Shown: positions 42,089 to 55,225 of the stretch, piece after piece
How the letters are laid out: every line of letters starts with the position of its first letter
How positions within the stretch are numbered: the first letter of the stretch is position 1
Origin: Methanobacterium sp. Maddingley MBC34
GTDB lineage: Archaea > Methanobacteriota > Methanobacteria > Methanobacteriales > Methanobacteriaceae
Direction of reading: 5' to 3'
DNA: 61,906 bases
Assembly: GCA_000309865.1 (NCBI GenBank)
Contig: AMGN01000052.1
Coordinates: 1-61,906 of the forward strand
Notes under the pieces: model-generated
Told to the model about the DNA's origin: nothing
Database searches by the model: none
What the model saw: the letters and a program-made list of their open reading frames with translations, nothing else
Program-made: the position numbers and the translations under genes

Positions 42089-44344
42089 TTACATCTCCCA
42101 TACAATAACGCTCTTATTTTTATAAATGGATTTGAAATTTGTAGAGTTACTCTTTTCAATAACCAGTTTTGTGAAAACTGAGTTCTCAAATCTTTTATCC
42201 ATTACCACTGCCTTTTTATTATCAATTAGGAATATACAAAAATCACTACCTGAATCCATATAACTCTTTTCTACAGTCCCATTATTAATAAAAACCACAC
42301 AATAGGGTGTTCTGTTTTTCCAGGTTATGTTTTCTGTTTTAAAATCAAAGAATACATCATTTGTAGAATTTATAAAGTCATCAGTCTTATTTGCAGTTCC
42401 CACAGAGTAAGTATAATTATTTGAATGTTTTTCATTGAAGTTCCACTCACCAAACTTGAAAATCCATTGCCCTGTACCAATCATCCGATCATTGGTAACC
42501 AAAACCACTGGCGATGGATTTTCAGGATGGGTATATTTTAAAATCTCATCTGCCTGGCTCTCTTCTAGACCATAATTATTTACAAGTAATTCCCGGGAAG
42601 CGGATCGATCCAGACCTAATATATTATTCATTATCTCCACTGTTTTGGTGGTATTTTTCACATACATATCCAGCTTAATATAACCTTCATCCCCACTGGT
42701 GGATATCATGTGCAAAATCCCCACTGAAAGACTCTCATTATCTGTGGATAATGCTTTATCAATCCAGTACTCCCTGGAACTGCTGGGAGATTTATCTTTA
42801 AATGGGAATAAATTACTGTAATTTCTCACAGCTAAAGTTTCCAAATAACCCATTCTACCATCTTCACTAACTGGACGATCTGCAATGGCTGTGTATACAT
42901 GACCATTGCTCCAATCACTTATGATAACGGTGTTATTGGCCGTATTATTATTTATCCAAAGAGAAGCAGCCCATATCTCATCATTAGAACCTGGCACTAT
43001 CAGGACACCTTTCTCCAGGTGCATAATTCCCGGAAGTACTGCCACTAAAAGAATTAAAATAGCTAAAACCTTTATTAAACCCGGTTTTGTTCTAAAAATA
43101 TTTATTCTGCGGATATTCTTAAGCAGATCTAAGTGTTCAACACATATACCTACCATAATTCCAGTGCTGACCACCAGAGGGGGGATCAAAATCATGATAA
43201 ATCTCATACCCTGTTTTAAAGTAACAAAACCCATGATGGTCCATAAAAGCAGAAATGAAAATGATAACCAGTTCATTCGGTTCAGGAATTTTTGTTGGAG
43301 TTTATCATTTAAAAGTATCCTGAATATCCATATAAGTCCAAACAATCCTACAAAGAGTGAAAGTCCCATATCTAAACTGATTTCTTCAAGGGAAGGTACA
43401 CCTAACTCAGAAACTGAAGTGTAAACATTGGGCCAATCCGGCCAGGGCCCTCCTCCAGATAAGGTAGATAATTGTAAAAATGCATAGGCCAGTTTTATGA
43501 TATTTATAAATCCGGTAAAGACCGCAACAAGACCCAGGGAAACACCCACAAATATAGCAAAATTGTACAGATTATTTTTAACCATTCTCCCCTTAAACAG
43601 AGTCCAGATAATGTAAATAATCCAAAAGATAGTTATAAGGTAAAATAAATACTGCCAACCATTCCAGGCCATGGAAAACAGGAAAATAGAGAATGCTGAA
43701 AGAAATGAGAATAGTATTCCTTTTTGAGTTGATTTATTGGTGTTATCAAAAGCTTCGAATAAAAACCAGACCACCAAAAACGGGAAGATGAGGTTAAACA
43801 TGTCAGTATCGAACCATCCTGGAACTGTTCTGATGAAATAAAATGGAATGGTAACTGTCAGGATCCCTGCAGCCACTGCACCATACTGGTTAGTGAATCT
43901 ACCCACAAAAAAGTATGCCACAATTCCAGCCAGTGGCGCTATAAATGCAGATAACCAGAAGCAGACCACAATAAGGGGCATATCTGTAAATAAATTCACA
44001 AATTTGTAAACAAATGCAGTCAGATACACAATGAGTGGAGGATAATCGAGTGGAACTCCAGGAGGATAATAAGAATGTAAGTCCCATTCAACACCGTTAA
44101 TTATAGTATCTCCCAGGTATCCATGTTCCAGATAGTTTTCAGTTAAACGGTAGTTATAGTAAGAGTCCAGTTCGTACATATAGGGAAGACCATTATCATC
44201 CTGGTAAAAAGGTCTTTCATCACCAGGAATTCCAGTCAGACTAACTGTTTCCAATCTCAGGAAAAAACCTATAGAAAAAATTACTAAAATAAATAACACA
44301 GTGATTAAAAATTTTTTCCGGGCAATGAAATTAAATTTAACCAT
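42089..44344 (-). CDS. aglB: Oligosaccharyltransferase STT3/AglB paralogue 1
   Basis: 751 residues, about 13 N-terminal membrane helices and a C-terminal extracellular domain. It transfers a lipid-linked glycan to Asn in N-x-S/T. The first external loop has the metal-binding ELDSYYNYRLTENYL context, and WFDTDMFN supplies the second acidic motif. At the position of the usual WWDYG acceptor motif it has SDWSNGHVY, so the central Asp is replaced by Ser. AGAGATTTT lies before the ATG. It overlaps the upstream paralogue by 8 nt, so the two are cotranscribed. Neighbouring pilins carry sequons, so they are likely substrates. Confidence 0.9.
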   Translation of the reverse strand: MVKFNFIARKKFLITVLFILVIFSIGFFLRLETVSLTGIPGDERPFYQDDNGLPYMYELDSYYNYRLTENYLEHGYLGDTIINGVEWDLHSYYPPGVPLDYPPLIVYLTAFVYKFVNLFTDMPLIVVCFWLSAFIAPLAGIVAYFFVGRFTNQYGAVAAGILTVTIPFYFIRTVPGWFDTDMFNLIFPFLVVWFLFEAFDNTNKSTQKGILFSFLSAFSIFLFSMAWNGWQYLFYLITIFWIIYIIWTLFKGRMVKNNLYNFAIFVGVSLGLVAVFTGFINIIKLAYAFLQLSTLSGGGPWPDWPNVYTSVSELGVPSLEEISLDMGLSLFVGLFGLIWIFRILLNDKLQQKFLNRMNWLSFSFLLLWTIMGFVTLKQGMRFIMILIPPLVVSTGIMVGICVEHLDLLKNIRRINIFRTKPGLIKVLAILILLVAVLPGIMHLEKGVLIVPGSNDEIWAASLWINNNTANNTVIISDWSNGHVYTAIADRPVSEDGRMGYLETLAVRNYSNLFPFKDKSPSSSREYWIDKALSTDNESLSVGILHMISTSGDEGYIKLDMYVKNTTKTVEIMNNILGLDRSASRELLVNNYGLEESQADEILKYTHPENPSPVVLVTNDRMIGTGQWIFKFGEWNFNEKHSNNYTYSVGTANKTDDFINSTNDVFFDFKTENITWKNRTPYCVVFINNGTVEKSYMDSGSDFCIFLIDNKKAVVMDKRFENSVFTKLVIEKSNSTNFKSIYKNKSVIVWEM

Positions 44345-46580
44345 TAAAATCTCTTCTCCAAATTACAACATTTTCATTTTCATATACTGACTTAAAGTCT
44401 TCTGTACTTCTCCTTAAAATAACCATCTGGGTGAAAATGGAATTTTCAAATCTTTTATCAATAATTACTGATTCATTCTCGTCCATAAGGAGGATGATAC
44501 AAAAATTGCTGGTGTCATTAATATAACATTTTTCTATTTTATCATCCTTTTTGGTAATAACACAGAAGGGTGTCTTGTTTCCCCATTGGATATTATTATC
44601 AGTTAAATTCATTATCACCCCGTCATCAGTTTTCAGTTGATCCCCATTTAGGGTAATTGTACCATAAGAGTACGAATAGTTTCCAGCCTTACGAAGGTTA
44701 AAATTCCATTCTCCCCAGTTCGAAATCCAGTACCCATTTGATATCATACTTTTATCAGTCACTAATACAAAAGGTTTGGGATTTAAGGGATGAGTATACT
44801 GTAATATGTTTTCTGCCTGGTCCTGAGTAAAGTTTTGCTGGTCAATTAAAAAGTTTCTTGCATTTTCTTTATTAACACCCAGTATCTGATTCAGGATTTC
44901 CACAGTTCTAGTAGTATTGTGTGTGTAATTATCCAGTGTTAACTGGGCAAAATCTCCACTGGAAGTAAGCATTTCAAAAATACCTGCAGATAATGTTTCA
45001 TTACTAGTTGAAAGTGCTTTATCTATCCAGTATTCCCTGGATGTGCTTGGAGATTTATCACCAAACTGGTAAGCATCATCATAAGATCTTAGTGGTAACG
45101 TTTCTATATAACCTAATCTACCATCAAAAACCACAGGCCTATGAGCGATTCCAGTGAAAAAGTGACCGTATACCCAGCTAGAAATGACAACAGTATTTTC
45201 TGAAGTGTTCTGACTAATCCATTCCCCTGCATCCCACAGATCATCATTCATCCGTGGATTTAAGTTGGATAAATTACCATTAATAACTAAAATTGAGGGT
45301 AGAACAACTAAAATTAGAAGGATTACCGAAGCTGCTGCAATAATAACTTTTTTATTTGAAGAATCAGATTTAGCAGAAGTGATCATTTCAATTCCCAACC
45401 CCGTTGCAATACCTGCACTAATGGCCAAAGGAGGTATTAGGAGCAATAAAAACCGTATGCCTTCTGATAGTGCAAAAAATCCAATTATAACCCATAAAAC
45501 AAGGAATAAATAGAAAAATCCATTTAGGGGTTTATGGTCTTTATTATGGTCATCCCCACCATTTATTTTAATAATAAAGCCCATGGATATTAAACCAAGA
45601 AGACCCAAGCCCAAAAGTCCAGGTCCTATCCCCAAAATTAATTCTGGAAGTCCGGGTGGTTGCAGTTCAGAGATTACTGTGTAAACATTGGGCCAATCAA
45701 TCCATGGATTTTGTGCAGACGACAAGTTCAATAGCGTTAATGGCCCAAAGATCAATTTTAAGAGGTTATAATAATTAAATAATAATGATAATAAAATAAA
45801 AATGCCCAAAAAACTTAAAATAACAAGACTAAATGTTTTAATGTTTTGACGCTTGAATTTAGTCCATATAAAAAAGATCACCATGGATATCAAAAGTAGA
45901 TAAAACAAATATTGCCATCCATTCCAGGCCATGGAAAAAAGAAACATAAAGAAAGCAGAACAGGTAGCTAATGATATTTTTATTTTCAGATCCCTACCTT
46001 CCTGCATAGCCGCCAGTAATAGCCATACAATAACCAGGGGAAATATCACATTAAACATATCTGTGTCAAAAAACCCCGGAACAGTTCTCATGAAATAAAA
46101 AGGCACAGTGACAATTAATAAACCAGCAATGATAGCCCCATAATCATTGGTATATTCCCTCACAAAAAAATAAGCAACCACACCTGCCATCGGCGCTATG
46201 AACGCAGGAAGCCAGTAAGAAATAACCATCAAAGATACTGGCATGAATATATTGACAATTTTATAAATAAATGCGGTCAAATAAGCTATAAGAGGCGGGT
46301 AATCAAGGGGTACTCCCGGAGGATAATAAGAATACTGATCAAATTCCCTATTATCTATTTTATTGACCAAAGTGCCCTGATTCAGCAAGTTTTCAGTTAA
46401 ACGATAGTTATAATAAGAATCCATATCGTACATGTAGGTAAGGCCATTTTGATCCTGATAGAATGATTTTTCACTGTCTGGAATTCCATTTAGATGTGTA
46501 GATCCTACTCTTAAAAAGATACCCAGAGAAAATATGAGTATTATAATGGTCAATTTGATTGCTGTTTGTTTTCGGGACAT
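44337..46580 (-). CDS. aglB: Oligosaccharyltransferase STT3/AglB paralogue 2
   Basis: 747 residues with the same layout as paralogue 1 (multi-TM plus extracellular domain). The motifs are DMDSYYNYRLTENLL and FFDTDMFN. The acceptor-motif position reads SSWVYGHFF, so the central Asp of WWDYG is Val here. The two copies align along their length (for example SREYWIDKALST in both) but differ at many positions, so the duplication is old. GGAG lies 4 nt before the ATG. It is first in the two-gene operon and divergent from the glycan cluster. Different substrate or glycan preference is inferred. Confidence 0.9.
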   Translation of the reverse strand: MSRKQTAIKLTIIILIFSLGIFLRVGSTHLNGIPDSEKSFYQDQNGLTYMYDMDSYYNYRLTENLLNQGTLVNKIDNREFDQYSYYPPGVPLDYPPLIAYLTAFIYKIVNIFMPVSLMVISYWLPAFIAPMAGVVAYFFVREYTNDYGAIIAGLLIVTVPFYFMRTVPGFFDTDMFNVIFPLVIVWLLLAAMQEGRDLKIKISLATCSAFFMFLFSMAWNGWQYLFYLLLISMVIFFIWTKFKRQNIKTFSLVILSFLGIFILLSLLFNYYNLLKLIFGPLTLLNLSSAQNPWIDWPNVYTVISELQPPGLPELILGIGPGLLGLGLLGLISMGFIIKINGGDDHNKDHKPLNGFFYLFLVLWVIIGFFALSEGIRFLLLLIPPLAISAGIATGLGIEMITSAKSDSSNKKVIIAAASVILLILVVLPSILVINGNLSNLNPRMNDDLWDAGEWISQNTSENTVVISSWVYGHFFTGIAHRPVVFDGRLGYIETLPLRSYDDAYQFGDKSPSTSREYWIDKALSTSNETLSAGIFEMLTSSGDFAQLTLDNYTHNTTRTVEILNQILGVNKENARNFLIDQQNFTQDQAENILQYTHPLNPKPFVLVTDKSMISNGYWISNWGEWNFNLRKAGNYSYSYGTITLNGDQLKTDDGVIMNLTDNNIQWGNKTPFCVITKKDDKIEKCYINDTSNFCIILLMDENESVIIDKRFENSIFTQMVILRRSTEDFKSVYENENVVIWRRDFNG

Positions 46581-47278
46581 AGGACTCCATAGAGATGTTA
46601 TGGGATAGATAATTATCTTTATCTATGATTTATAAAAATTTATAAATATTTTAACCAGATAAAAAATTATTCTGAAACTTTAAGTAAAATGGCATGACAT
46701 AATAATCTAACTATTTTTCAGAGGTTATCCGCTCCAATCCATCAACTAATCAACTTATAATACCATAGCAATATGAAATGAACCCCCTGTCAGATTAAAT
46801 CTAATTTTTTAAAAATAATTCACCTTTTTTAGTAACAACCAAAACATTGTGAATTATTTATAAGCTATTATTATATACTGATCTTTATGAGGAAAGCCCC
46901 ATTATTAATGTAAGCATTCGTATGTATTCTAAATAACATTGTACTAAAATAAACCAAAAAATGGGTTTTCAAAGATCTAACTGGACATATGAAAGTCTAC
47001 ATATTTTCTCTGACGGAAAAAAACAGAACGAATGCAATAACAAAAATAAACATTAATATTGAGGGTAAAACGATTAATTATGGGATCGTACCCCGTGTCT
47101 CCAATTAAATCATCACACACCTTTTCTATTTCTAATTCACAGCATTATGCTAATATTATTTAACAATTACCTTGGAAGTGAAAATTGAGAGTAAAATAGA
47201 TTAAGTACAAGTGTGATAATATAATGATTACCAATAGATTAATCAAAATGGGGAATACTGTAGAATATTAGAGGCACA
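46581..47278. other. Divergent intergenic region between aglB operon and glycan cluster
   Basis: This 698-bp AT-rich region must hold the aglB operon promoter (minus) and that of the acyltransferase gene (plus). No strong dyad, repeat, RNA or open frame was recognised. Confidence 0.4.
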
Positions 47279-47926
<648 letters not shown>

Positions 47927-48008
47927 GGAATCAAATTTTAGGGAACAATTATCATCTTCCCCGAAATTAGGAATCATTTGGGTAAAAAATATCCTTTTTT
48001 TGTAAAAA

Positions 48009-48014
48009 CTTATA
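48009..48014 (+). promoter_or_regulatory. TATA-like element of the DPM1-like gene (leaderless start)
   Basis: TTATAT lies about 30 nt before the ATG at 48040, with no ribosome binding site between them. The transcript probably begins at or next to the start codon. Confidence 0.4.
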
Positions 48015-48039
48015 TCATTCTTATCTCCTAATTCTAATT

Positions 48040-48981
<942 letters not shown>

Positions 48982-49026
48982 CTACAAGTTAATTTCTTTT
49001 AATTTTCCACTTATTCGGGTGTTTTT

Positions 49027-50046
<1,020 letters not shown>

Positions 50047-50426
50047 AAATCCATCACTGCTTTTATCCAACATAATACAATTTCAAAAGATGAATAAAAA
50101 TAAACGCATCCTAAAAGAGTGTTTATGAGGATTTTAATTGATAAAATATTTTTTTAAAAAAATTATTTCCTCTTCAAAAAAACAGAACACTCTTACCACC
50201 AACAGATAAACATGGCCAGCTATATTGTTTTGAGGATTATTGGGATGACACTTGATGTTACTTCAGTTTTATGAACCTTATTTTACTTTCAAGAACTTGT
50301 GATTTTTTAAATGTGGAATACCTATCAAAAAATAGGGTATTCACTTTATATATTACAATGTTGAATAAAATTATTGGATAATATTTTCATTGACCCTGCT
50401 GTTATTAAATTTAAAAATCTGATTTC
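50047..50426. other. Intergenic region upstream of the membrane GT gene
   Basis: Plus-strand TATA-like CTTTATATATTACA lies near 50342-50352 and could drive the gene at 50427. Nothing else was recognised. Confidence 0.4.
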
Positions 50427-52121
50427 ATGAAACTTAAAAAATTAAAAGATGACAATATCAAGGCAATAATCTGTATTTTCATCTTGTTTAGCATCACACT
50501 GGTTGTTTTCCAGTACACAGTGGAAATTAGGGAACCCTGGTTTGGTGAACTTTCCAGTGATCCTTACAGCCACCAGTGGCTTACTGGTAGCACACTTGAA
50601 TTCAGTGAAAACTGGTACCGGGAGGGCCCTTTGAACTGGGGGTTTGTAATGCTTGAAACTCCAGCATCCATTGAATTTACTAATTCCTCCAGTAGAGAAC
50701 CATACCTAAGTTATCTTCCAGGTTCCATTATACCCATATATACTTTAAGCAAAGTAACAGGGACTGAACCCAATGCTTCTTTAGTGATGGGTTATAACCT
50801 TTTTAACCATTTCACCATTGCCTTATTGCTTTCACTTTTGATCTTTGTTTTTTTAAGGCAGATAAAAATTGATTACTTAAACTCCTTCCTTTTTGCCACC
50901 ATCCCCATATTTCTGGAATTATTATTGCCCGGACCGTTATACTGGCATCAGAATGTGTTTTTTGCTGACCAAGCAGTTATTTTGCCATTTGTTTTATATA
51001 TATTTCTCGAAATTATTCGTGATGGGCCGAACTGCAAATATGCAAAGGTTTTATGCATTTTACAGAATTTAGTACTGTTTTACGGTATTTTTACTGATTG
51101 GTTGTTTGTCTTTATTGCATTAACTGTATATTTGAAGCGTATTTTTGAAGGAAAAATCAAATTCAGCATAAATATTGGTATTTTTTTAAAAGAAAACATA
51201 AAGTTCTGGTCAGCACCACTTTTAGCGGCTGCATTATATCTAACTCAGATCTTCTTTTTCAACCAAATGAAAAATATTATCCGTAATTTTTTTTATAGAT
51301 CGGGACTTTCAACAGAGGGTTCTCAAATTTTAACCACTGGATCAGTGGTTATAAGCAATGGATTAACTGTTTTTATTGCTTACATCATAATTGGATACGG
51401 AGAAATTGGTCTTTATGCTCTCTGTTTTTCGTTTGCTATTCTTGTAGTACTTGTATGGTTTATTTTGAGCGAAAAAATATTAAAAAAAGATAGTAACGTT
51501 GAAATAAAAAGAATATGTGCTTTGATGGCAATTTTATTGATACCCTGCATTTTGCAGGTACTGGTATTTAGAAACCATTCAATAATACATACTTTTTCCG
51601 TGCTGAAGTTTTCAGTTCCACTAACCACTATTCCCTTTGTACTATGCCCTATTTCCATATATTTAATTTTGAAAAGGAAAGTTAAGCTTCCGAACATTAA
51701 CTTGGGACTGTTCAAAAATTTGAAGGTTGATTTTGGGCTTTTAATAATATTTCTTATGGTATTTACAATAACAAGTTTCTATGTTGTTAATGAACATCCA
51801 AATTACAAGGAAATATTCCCCGAAACTAATCATAGCTTACAGGTACTGGGAGATTCAATACAAAAAAACACACAGTATTCAGATGTAGTATTTTCCCCTG
51901 ATTTTGAAATTAAAAGTCACCCCCCTCAACAACTGGCTTATTCCATGAAAAAAGTATACAAAATCAATTCAACTGAAGATATTGGAAATTATACCAGAGG
52001 ACTATCTGGTTACCATGTAGTTATCATGTTTATAGGCCATCCCTCCAAAGAATGGGAGATTGAACTGGTAAATGCTAGCATGGTTCAAGATGGTGATTAT
52101 TATTATTACCGGTTAAATTAG
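50427..52121 (+). CDS. Polytopic membrane protein, probable GT-C-like glycosyltransferase
   Basis: 564 residues and about 11 membrane helices. The first external loop has WFGELSSDPYSHQWL, a candidate metal-binding acidic motif of GT-C enzymes. The C-terminal ~100 residues are outside the membrane, with GLSGYHVVIMF. I did not recognise a named family. It could transfer lipid-linked sugars. No clear ribosome binding site lies before the ATG. It has 343 nt before the next gene and probably its own promoter. Confidence 0.65.
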   Translation: MKLKKLKDDNIKAIICIFILFSITLVVFQYTVEIREPWFGELSSDPYSHQWLTGSTLEFSENWYREGPLNWGFVMLETPASIEFTNSSSREPYLSYLPGSIIPIYTLSKVTGTEPNASLVMGYNLFNHFTIALLLSLLIFVFLRQIKIDYLNSFLFATIPIFLELLLPGPLYWHQNVFFADQAVILPFVLYIFLEIIRDGPNCKYAKVLCILQNLVLFYGIFTDWLFVFIALTVYLKRIFEGKIKFSINIGIFLKENIKFWSAPLLAAALYLTQIFFFNQMKNIIRNFFYRSGLSTEGSQILTTGSVVISNGLTVFIAYIIIGYGEIGLYALCFSFAILVVLVWFILSEKILKKDSNVEIKRICALMAILLIPCILQVLVFRNHSIIHTFSVLKFSVPLTTIPFVLCPISIYLILKRKVKLPNINLGLFKNLKVDFGLLIIFLMVFTITSFYVVNEHPNYKEIFPETNHSLQVLGDSIQKNTQYSDVVFSPDFEIKSHPPQQLAYSMKKVYKINSTEDIGNYTRGLSGYHVVIMFIGHPSKEWEIELVNASMVQDGDYYYYRLN

Positions 52122-52464
52122 AGTCTAATATCACAGCCGGTGTTTATACTTGTGAAAATTAGACCAATTAATACCAGTAATTGTATTATTATTTCAATCA
52201 TGCATCCATTTCAGCATCTAAAGTCTTGAAATTCCATTAAACCTGATTAAACCCATAATTGTTGTTTTAAATGTATTTACATTGAATTATTCACTTGAAT
52301 AAAATTGTAAAAAGATTTTAGCCACTCTAAATACCACTAAAGTAAATGTTATTAACTCGTTTCGACCTAACACATCATAAGATAACTCCATATGTGTCAC
52401 TTAATACATCACATGATCTCATAATACGTTAAGAGTTCTACAAGTCATATTTCAGAGGAATTAA
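52122..52464. other. Intergenic region, nothing recognised
   Basis: This is an AT-rich spacer between two membrane GT-type genes. No promoter, repeat or RNA stands out. Confidence 0.35.
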
Positions 52465-54027
52465 ATGGAAAAAAGGAATTTATTATTTGAACATGGGGAT
52501 TTAATTCTTATATTAGTTATATATTCATTTCTAGCATTTTTTTCCATTAATTACCATCATTACCGTCTTGGTGCTGATGGAATGTCATATATAGCCATAG
52601 CTGAAAACTATTTAAAGGGAGATTGGACTAATGCCATAAATGGTTACTGGAGTCCGCTTTATTCCTGGTTAATGACGCCAATCATATCCTTCGGTTTCAA
52701 AATAGACTATGCTGCATATGTGACTAGAGTTGTATCTTTAATTGTTGGTTTTTTCACAATAATAGGCTTAAGCAGGTTAAGTTCCACTTTTAAGTTACAT
52801 AGCCAGATAAAAAGAGCATTATTAATCACTTCAATTCCAATGATTTTATTTTTTGCAATATATTATGACACTCCTGATTTGCTGGTGGTTTGCCTGCTTG
52901 TTTACTACTTTAGTATCATTTTTAATGAAAATTATTCTGATAGTTGGGTTAACGGTGCATTGTGTGGCTTTTTTGGAGGCATAGCTTTCCTTAGTAAAAC
53001 CTATATCCTTCTTTTCTTCCTTGCACATTTCATTTTTTTTAACCTTTTATACTCTTTTAAAGGTTTAAAACTGCAAAAAAGTGGTGTTAGAAAAAATTTC
53101 ATTATTGGGTTGGCAATTTTTTTGGTAATAAGTGGAATATGGATCGGCACTATAAGCACAAAATATGATAAATTGACCATTGGCACTTCAACAGAATATA
53201 ACCATGCTCTTATTGGCCCAGAATACCAGAACCATCCAGTTTATTTTGTAGGCCTTATTGAACCTCCAAATCCAAGTGCAACTAGTACCTGGGAAAATCC
53301 TTCTTTAGTTAAATTGAATGATTGGAGCCCATTTGAATCCGGGGAATACTTTGAATTCCAATTAAAAACGATTTATAAGACCCTGCTCCAGACCACAATT
53401 ATAATTGAATATTACTCAATACTATCTCTGGCAATAATAATCATGAGCTTATACTTCATTTTTAGGTCAGATACTAAGAAAAGTTTAAAGGACAAATTAA
53501 TTTACTTAATGGTCACCATATTTATTTATACTTCTGGATACCTACTCATTTTCATTCAAGAACGTTATTTATGGCCCACAATTATTTTAATAATGTTCTG
53601 CGGATTTATTCTGATAAATTCATTTGAAAAGAAGAGTAATTTAAACATGAAATATAGAAATATATTTTTAGTTATTTTAATGTTTTCTTTCATCTTCGCA
53701 CCGGCATATGAGCTTTTAATTTATCCAAGTACAGATAGCAGTGGTTACGTCTTGAGTAAAACTTTAAAAAATGATTATGGAATACAAGGTAACATAGCCT
53801 CAAATAATCTTTGGGGCGAAACACTGGAGGTTACCTATTATTTAAATAGTAAATATTATGGGCTGCCCAAAAATACTAACAACTCCCAAGAATTACAAAA
53901 TGAATTGGAGGCCTGTAATATTGATTATTACTTTGTGTGGGGTGATTCAAATAATGTCAATTTATCGGATTATAGGGAAATTACCAATGGAAAAATTCAA
54001 GGACTGTGCATTTACAAAAGGACCTGA
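52465..54027 (+). CDS. GT39/ArnT-like membrane glycosyltransferase
   Basis: 520 residues, about 11 membrane helices. The N-terminal loop YHHYRLGADGMSYIAIAENY carries the acidic residues expected after TM1 in GT-C/PMT-like enzymes. The C-terminal external part has GNIASNNLWGETLEVTYYLN then SKYYGLPK, closely similar to the partial protein at the right edge of the window. AGAGGA precedes the ATG. It probably uses a polyprenyl-phosphate sugar donor. The acceptor is unknown. Confidence 0.78.
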   Translation: MEKRNLLFEHGDLILILVIYSFLAFFSINYHHYRLGADGMSYIAIAENYLKGDWTNAINGYWSPLYSWLMTPIISFGFKIDYAAYVTRVVSLIVGFFTIIGLSRLSSTFKLHSQIKRALLITSIPMILFFAIYYDTPDLLVVCLLVYYFSIIFNENYSDSWVNGALCGFFGGIAFLSKTYILLFFLAHFIFFNLLYSFKGLKLQKSGVRKNFIIGLAIFLVISGIWIGTISTKYDKLTIGTSTEYNHALIGPEYQNHPVYFVGLIEPPNPSATSTWENPSLVKLNDWSPFESGEYFEFQLKTIYKTLLQTTIIIEYYSILSLAIIIMSLYFIFRSDTKKSLKDKLIYLMVTIFIYTSGYLLIFIQERYLWPTIILIMFCGFILINSFEKKSNLNMKYRNIFLVILMFSFIFAPAYELLIYPSTDSSGYVLSKTLKNDYGIQGNIASNNLWGETLEVTYYLNSKYYGLPKNTNNSQELQNELEACNIDYYFVWGDSNNVNLSDYREITNGKIQGLCIYKRT

Positions 54028-54112
54028 AAAATACTATTTTTACTGAAAAGTTGTTATTTGAAGGGGATCTATGATAAAAATTTAGTGAAATTTTTTTCAA
54101 TAAAAATACTAT

Positions 54113-55081
54113 TTAAAAATGCTTTAAAATAAAATTTAGCAATCCTTTATTACTCAATAAACTGTCAACCCTTTTCTCATTCAATACATTTGACAAAATA
54201 TACGATCCCATTCCTTTAATAAAACTCCCTTCAGACATTAAAACCCGGGAAAGTTTCTTAGCTCGATTAACATCTCCCTTTTTAATACATTCTAATATTT
54301 TAGAAACGTATGTTGCATTTCTCCTTTTTTTCACAAGAGGATATAATTCAGGATATCGAGAAATGATGATCGAGTAAGCGAGTAAAGCATTTTCAAGACC
54401 AAGTTCTTTCATATCCTGACTTTGTGTGGCATTAGCACCATGTAACCTGTACATACCCAAAATTTCATCCATAAATCCAATGTCACCTTTCATCAGAACT
54501 TCCACACCAAAAAGAAAATCGTACCAATACTTTAAACGAGTCTCTAACCCCTTACAAGGAATTTTTTCATATCTATACATTGTAGATGAAGGGCACAGAA
54601 TTAGGGATGGGTCAAAAAAAGATTTAATTGTTATTCTGTCTGGGATTTTATTGAAACCTATGACCTCACTAAACTTCCCCAATGATTTCTCTTTACACGA
54701 ATCAAAAACATCCACATCGTGAGTGCATGCAACTAAATCAGGATTTTTCGTAAGATATTTAACCTGTTTTTCTATCTTTTGATGATACATCATATCATCC
54801 CCATCAAGAAAAGATACATAATCACCATCAGCACGTTTTAAAGCCCGATTCATATTATAAGCTATTCCTTTATTTTCTTTTGCCAAAACTGGTTCTATTG
54901 ATGGATTGTTCAAAGCGTACTCCTTTATGATTTCAGGAGTTTTATCAGTGGAACCATCATCAGCCACAATAATTCTGTTTATATTCTCATAAGATTGATT
55001 TATTACACTCTCCAAGGTATCTTTAACTAGATTTTCTTGATTGTATGTAAAGATCAAAATATTGACTGAAGGTTTACGCAT
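54113..55081 (-). CDS. GT2 family glycosyltransferase
   Basis: 322 residues. Motifs: VNILIFTYNQENLVKDTLES, IIVADDGSTDKTPEI and the DXD-like YVSFLDGDDMMY. Soluble GT-A fold (about 1-220) with a helical C-terminus. It transfers a sugar from a nucleotide donor. The ATG at 55081 follows GTGGTAGTA; the GTG at 55090 is an alternative. It starts the minus-strand half of the glycan cluster, facing the plus-strand half. Confidence 0.9.
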   Translation of the reverse strand: MRKPSVNILIFTYNQENLVKDTLESVINQSYENINRIIVADDGSTDKTPEIIKEYALNNPSIEPVLAKENKGIAYNMNRALKRADGDYVSFLDGDDMMYHQKIEKQVKYLTKNPDLVACTHDVDVFDSCKEKSLGKFSEVIGFNKIPDRITIKSFFDPSLILCPSSTMYRYEKIPCKGLETRLKYWYDFLFGVEVLMKGDIGFMDEILGMYRLHGANATQSQDMKELGLENALLAYSIIISRYPELYPLVKKRRNATYVSKILECIKKGDVNRAKKLSRVLMSEGSFIKGMGSYILSNVLNEKRVDSLLSNKGLLNFILKHF

Positions 55082-55225
55082 TACTACCACATATTTTTAT
55101 ATTTTTAACATATGTTCTATAATTTTTAGTCCCTATTTTTATGGTGAGTACTATTTGTCGGTTAGTCAAAAACTATTATTTCTTTGAACAGATAAATTCT
55201 TCCTTTGAAAATGTTATTTAAAGGC

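Noticed and set aside
46581..47278. Searched for tRNA, small RNA or insertion-sequence remnants
   Set aside because: No cloverleaf-like GGTTCRA pattern, terminal inverted repeats or transposase fragments were found by eye.
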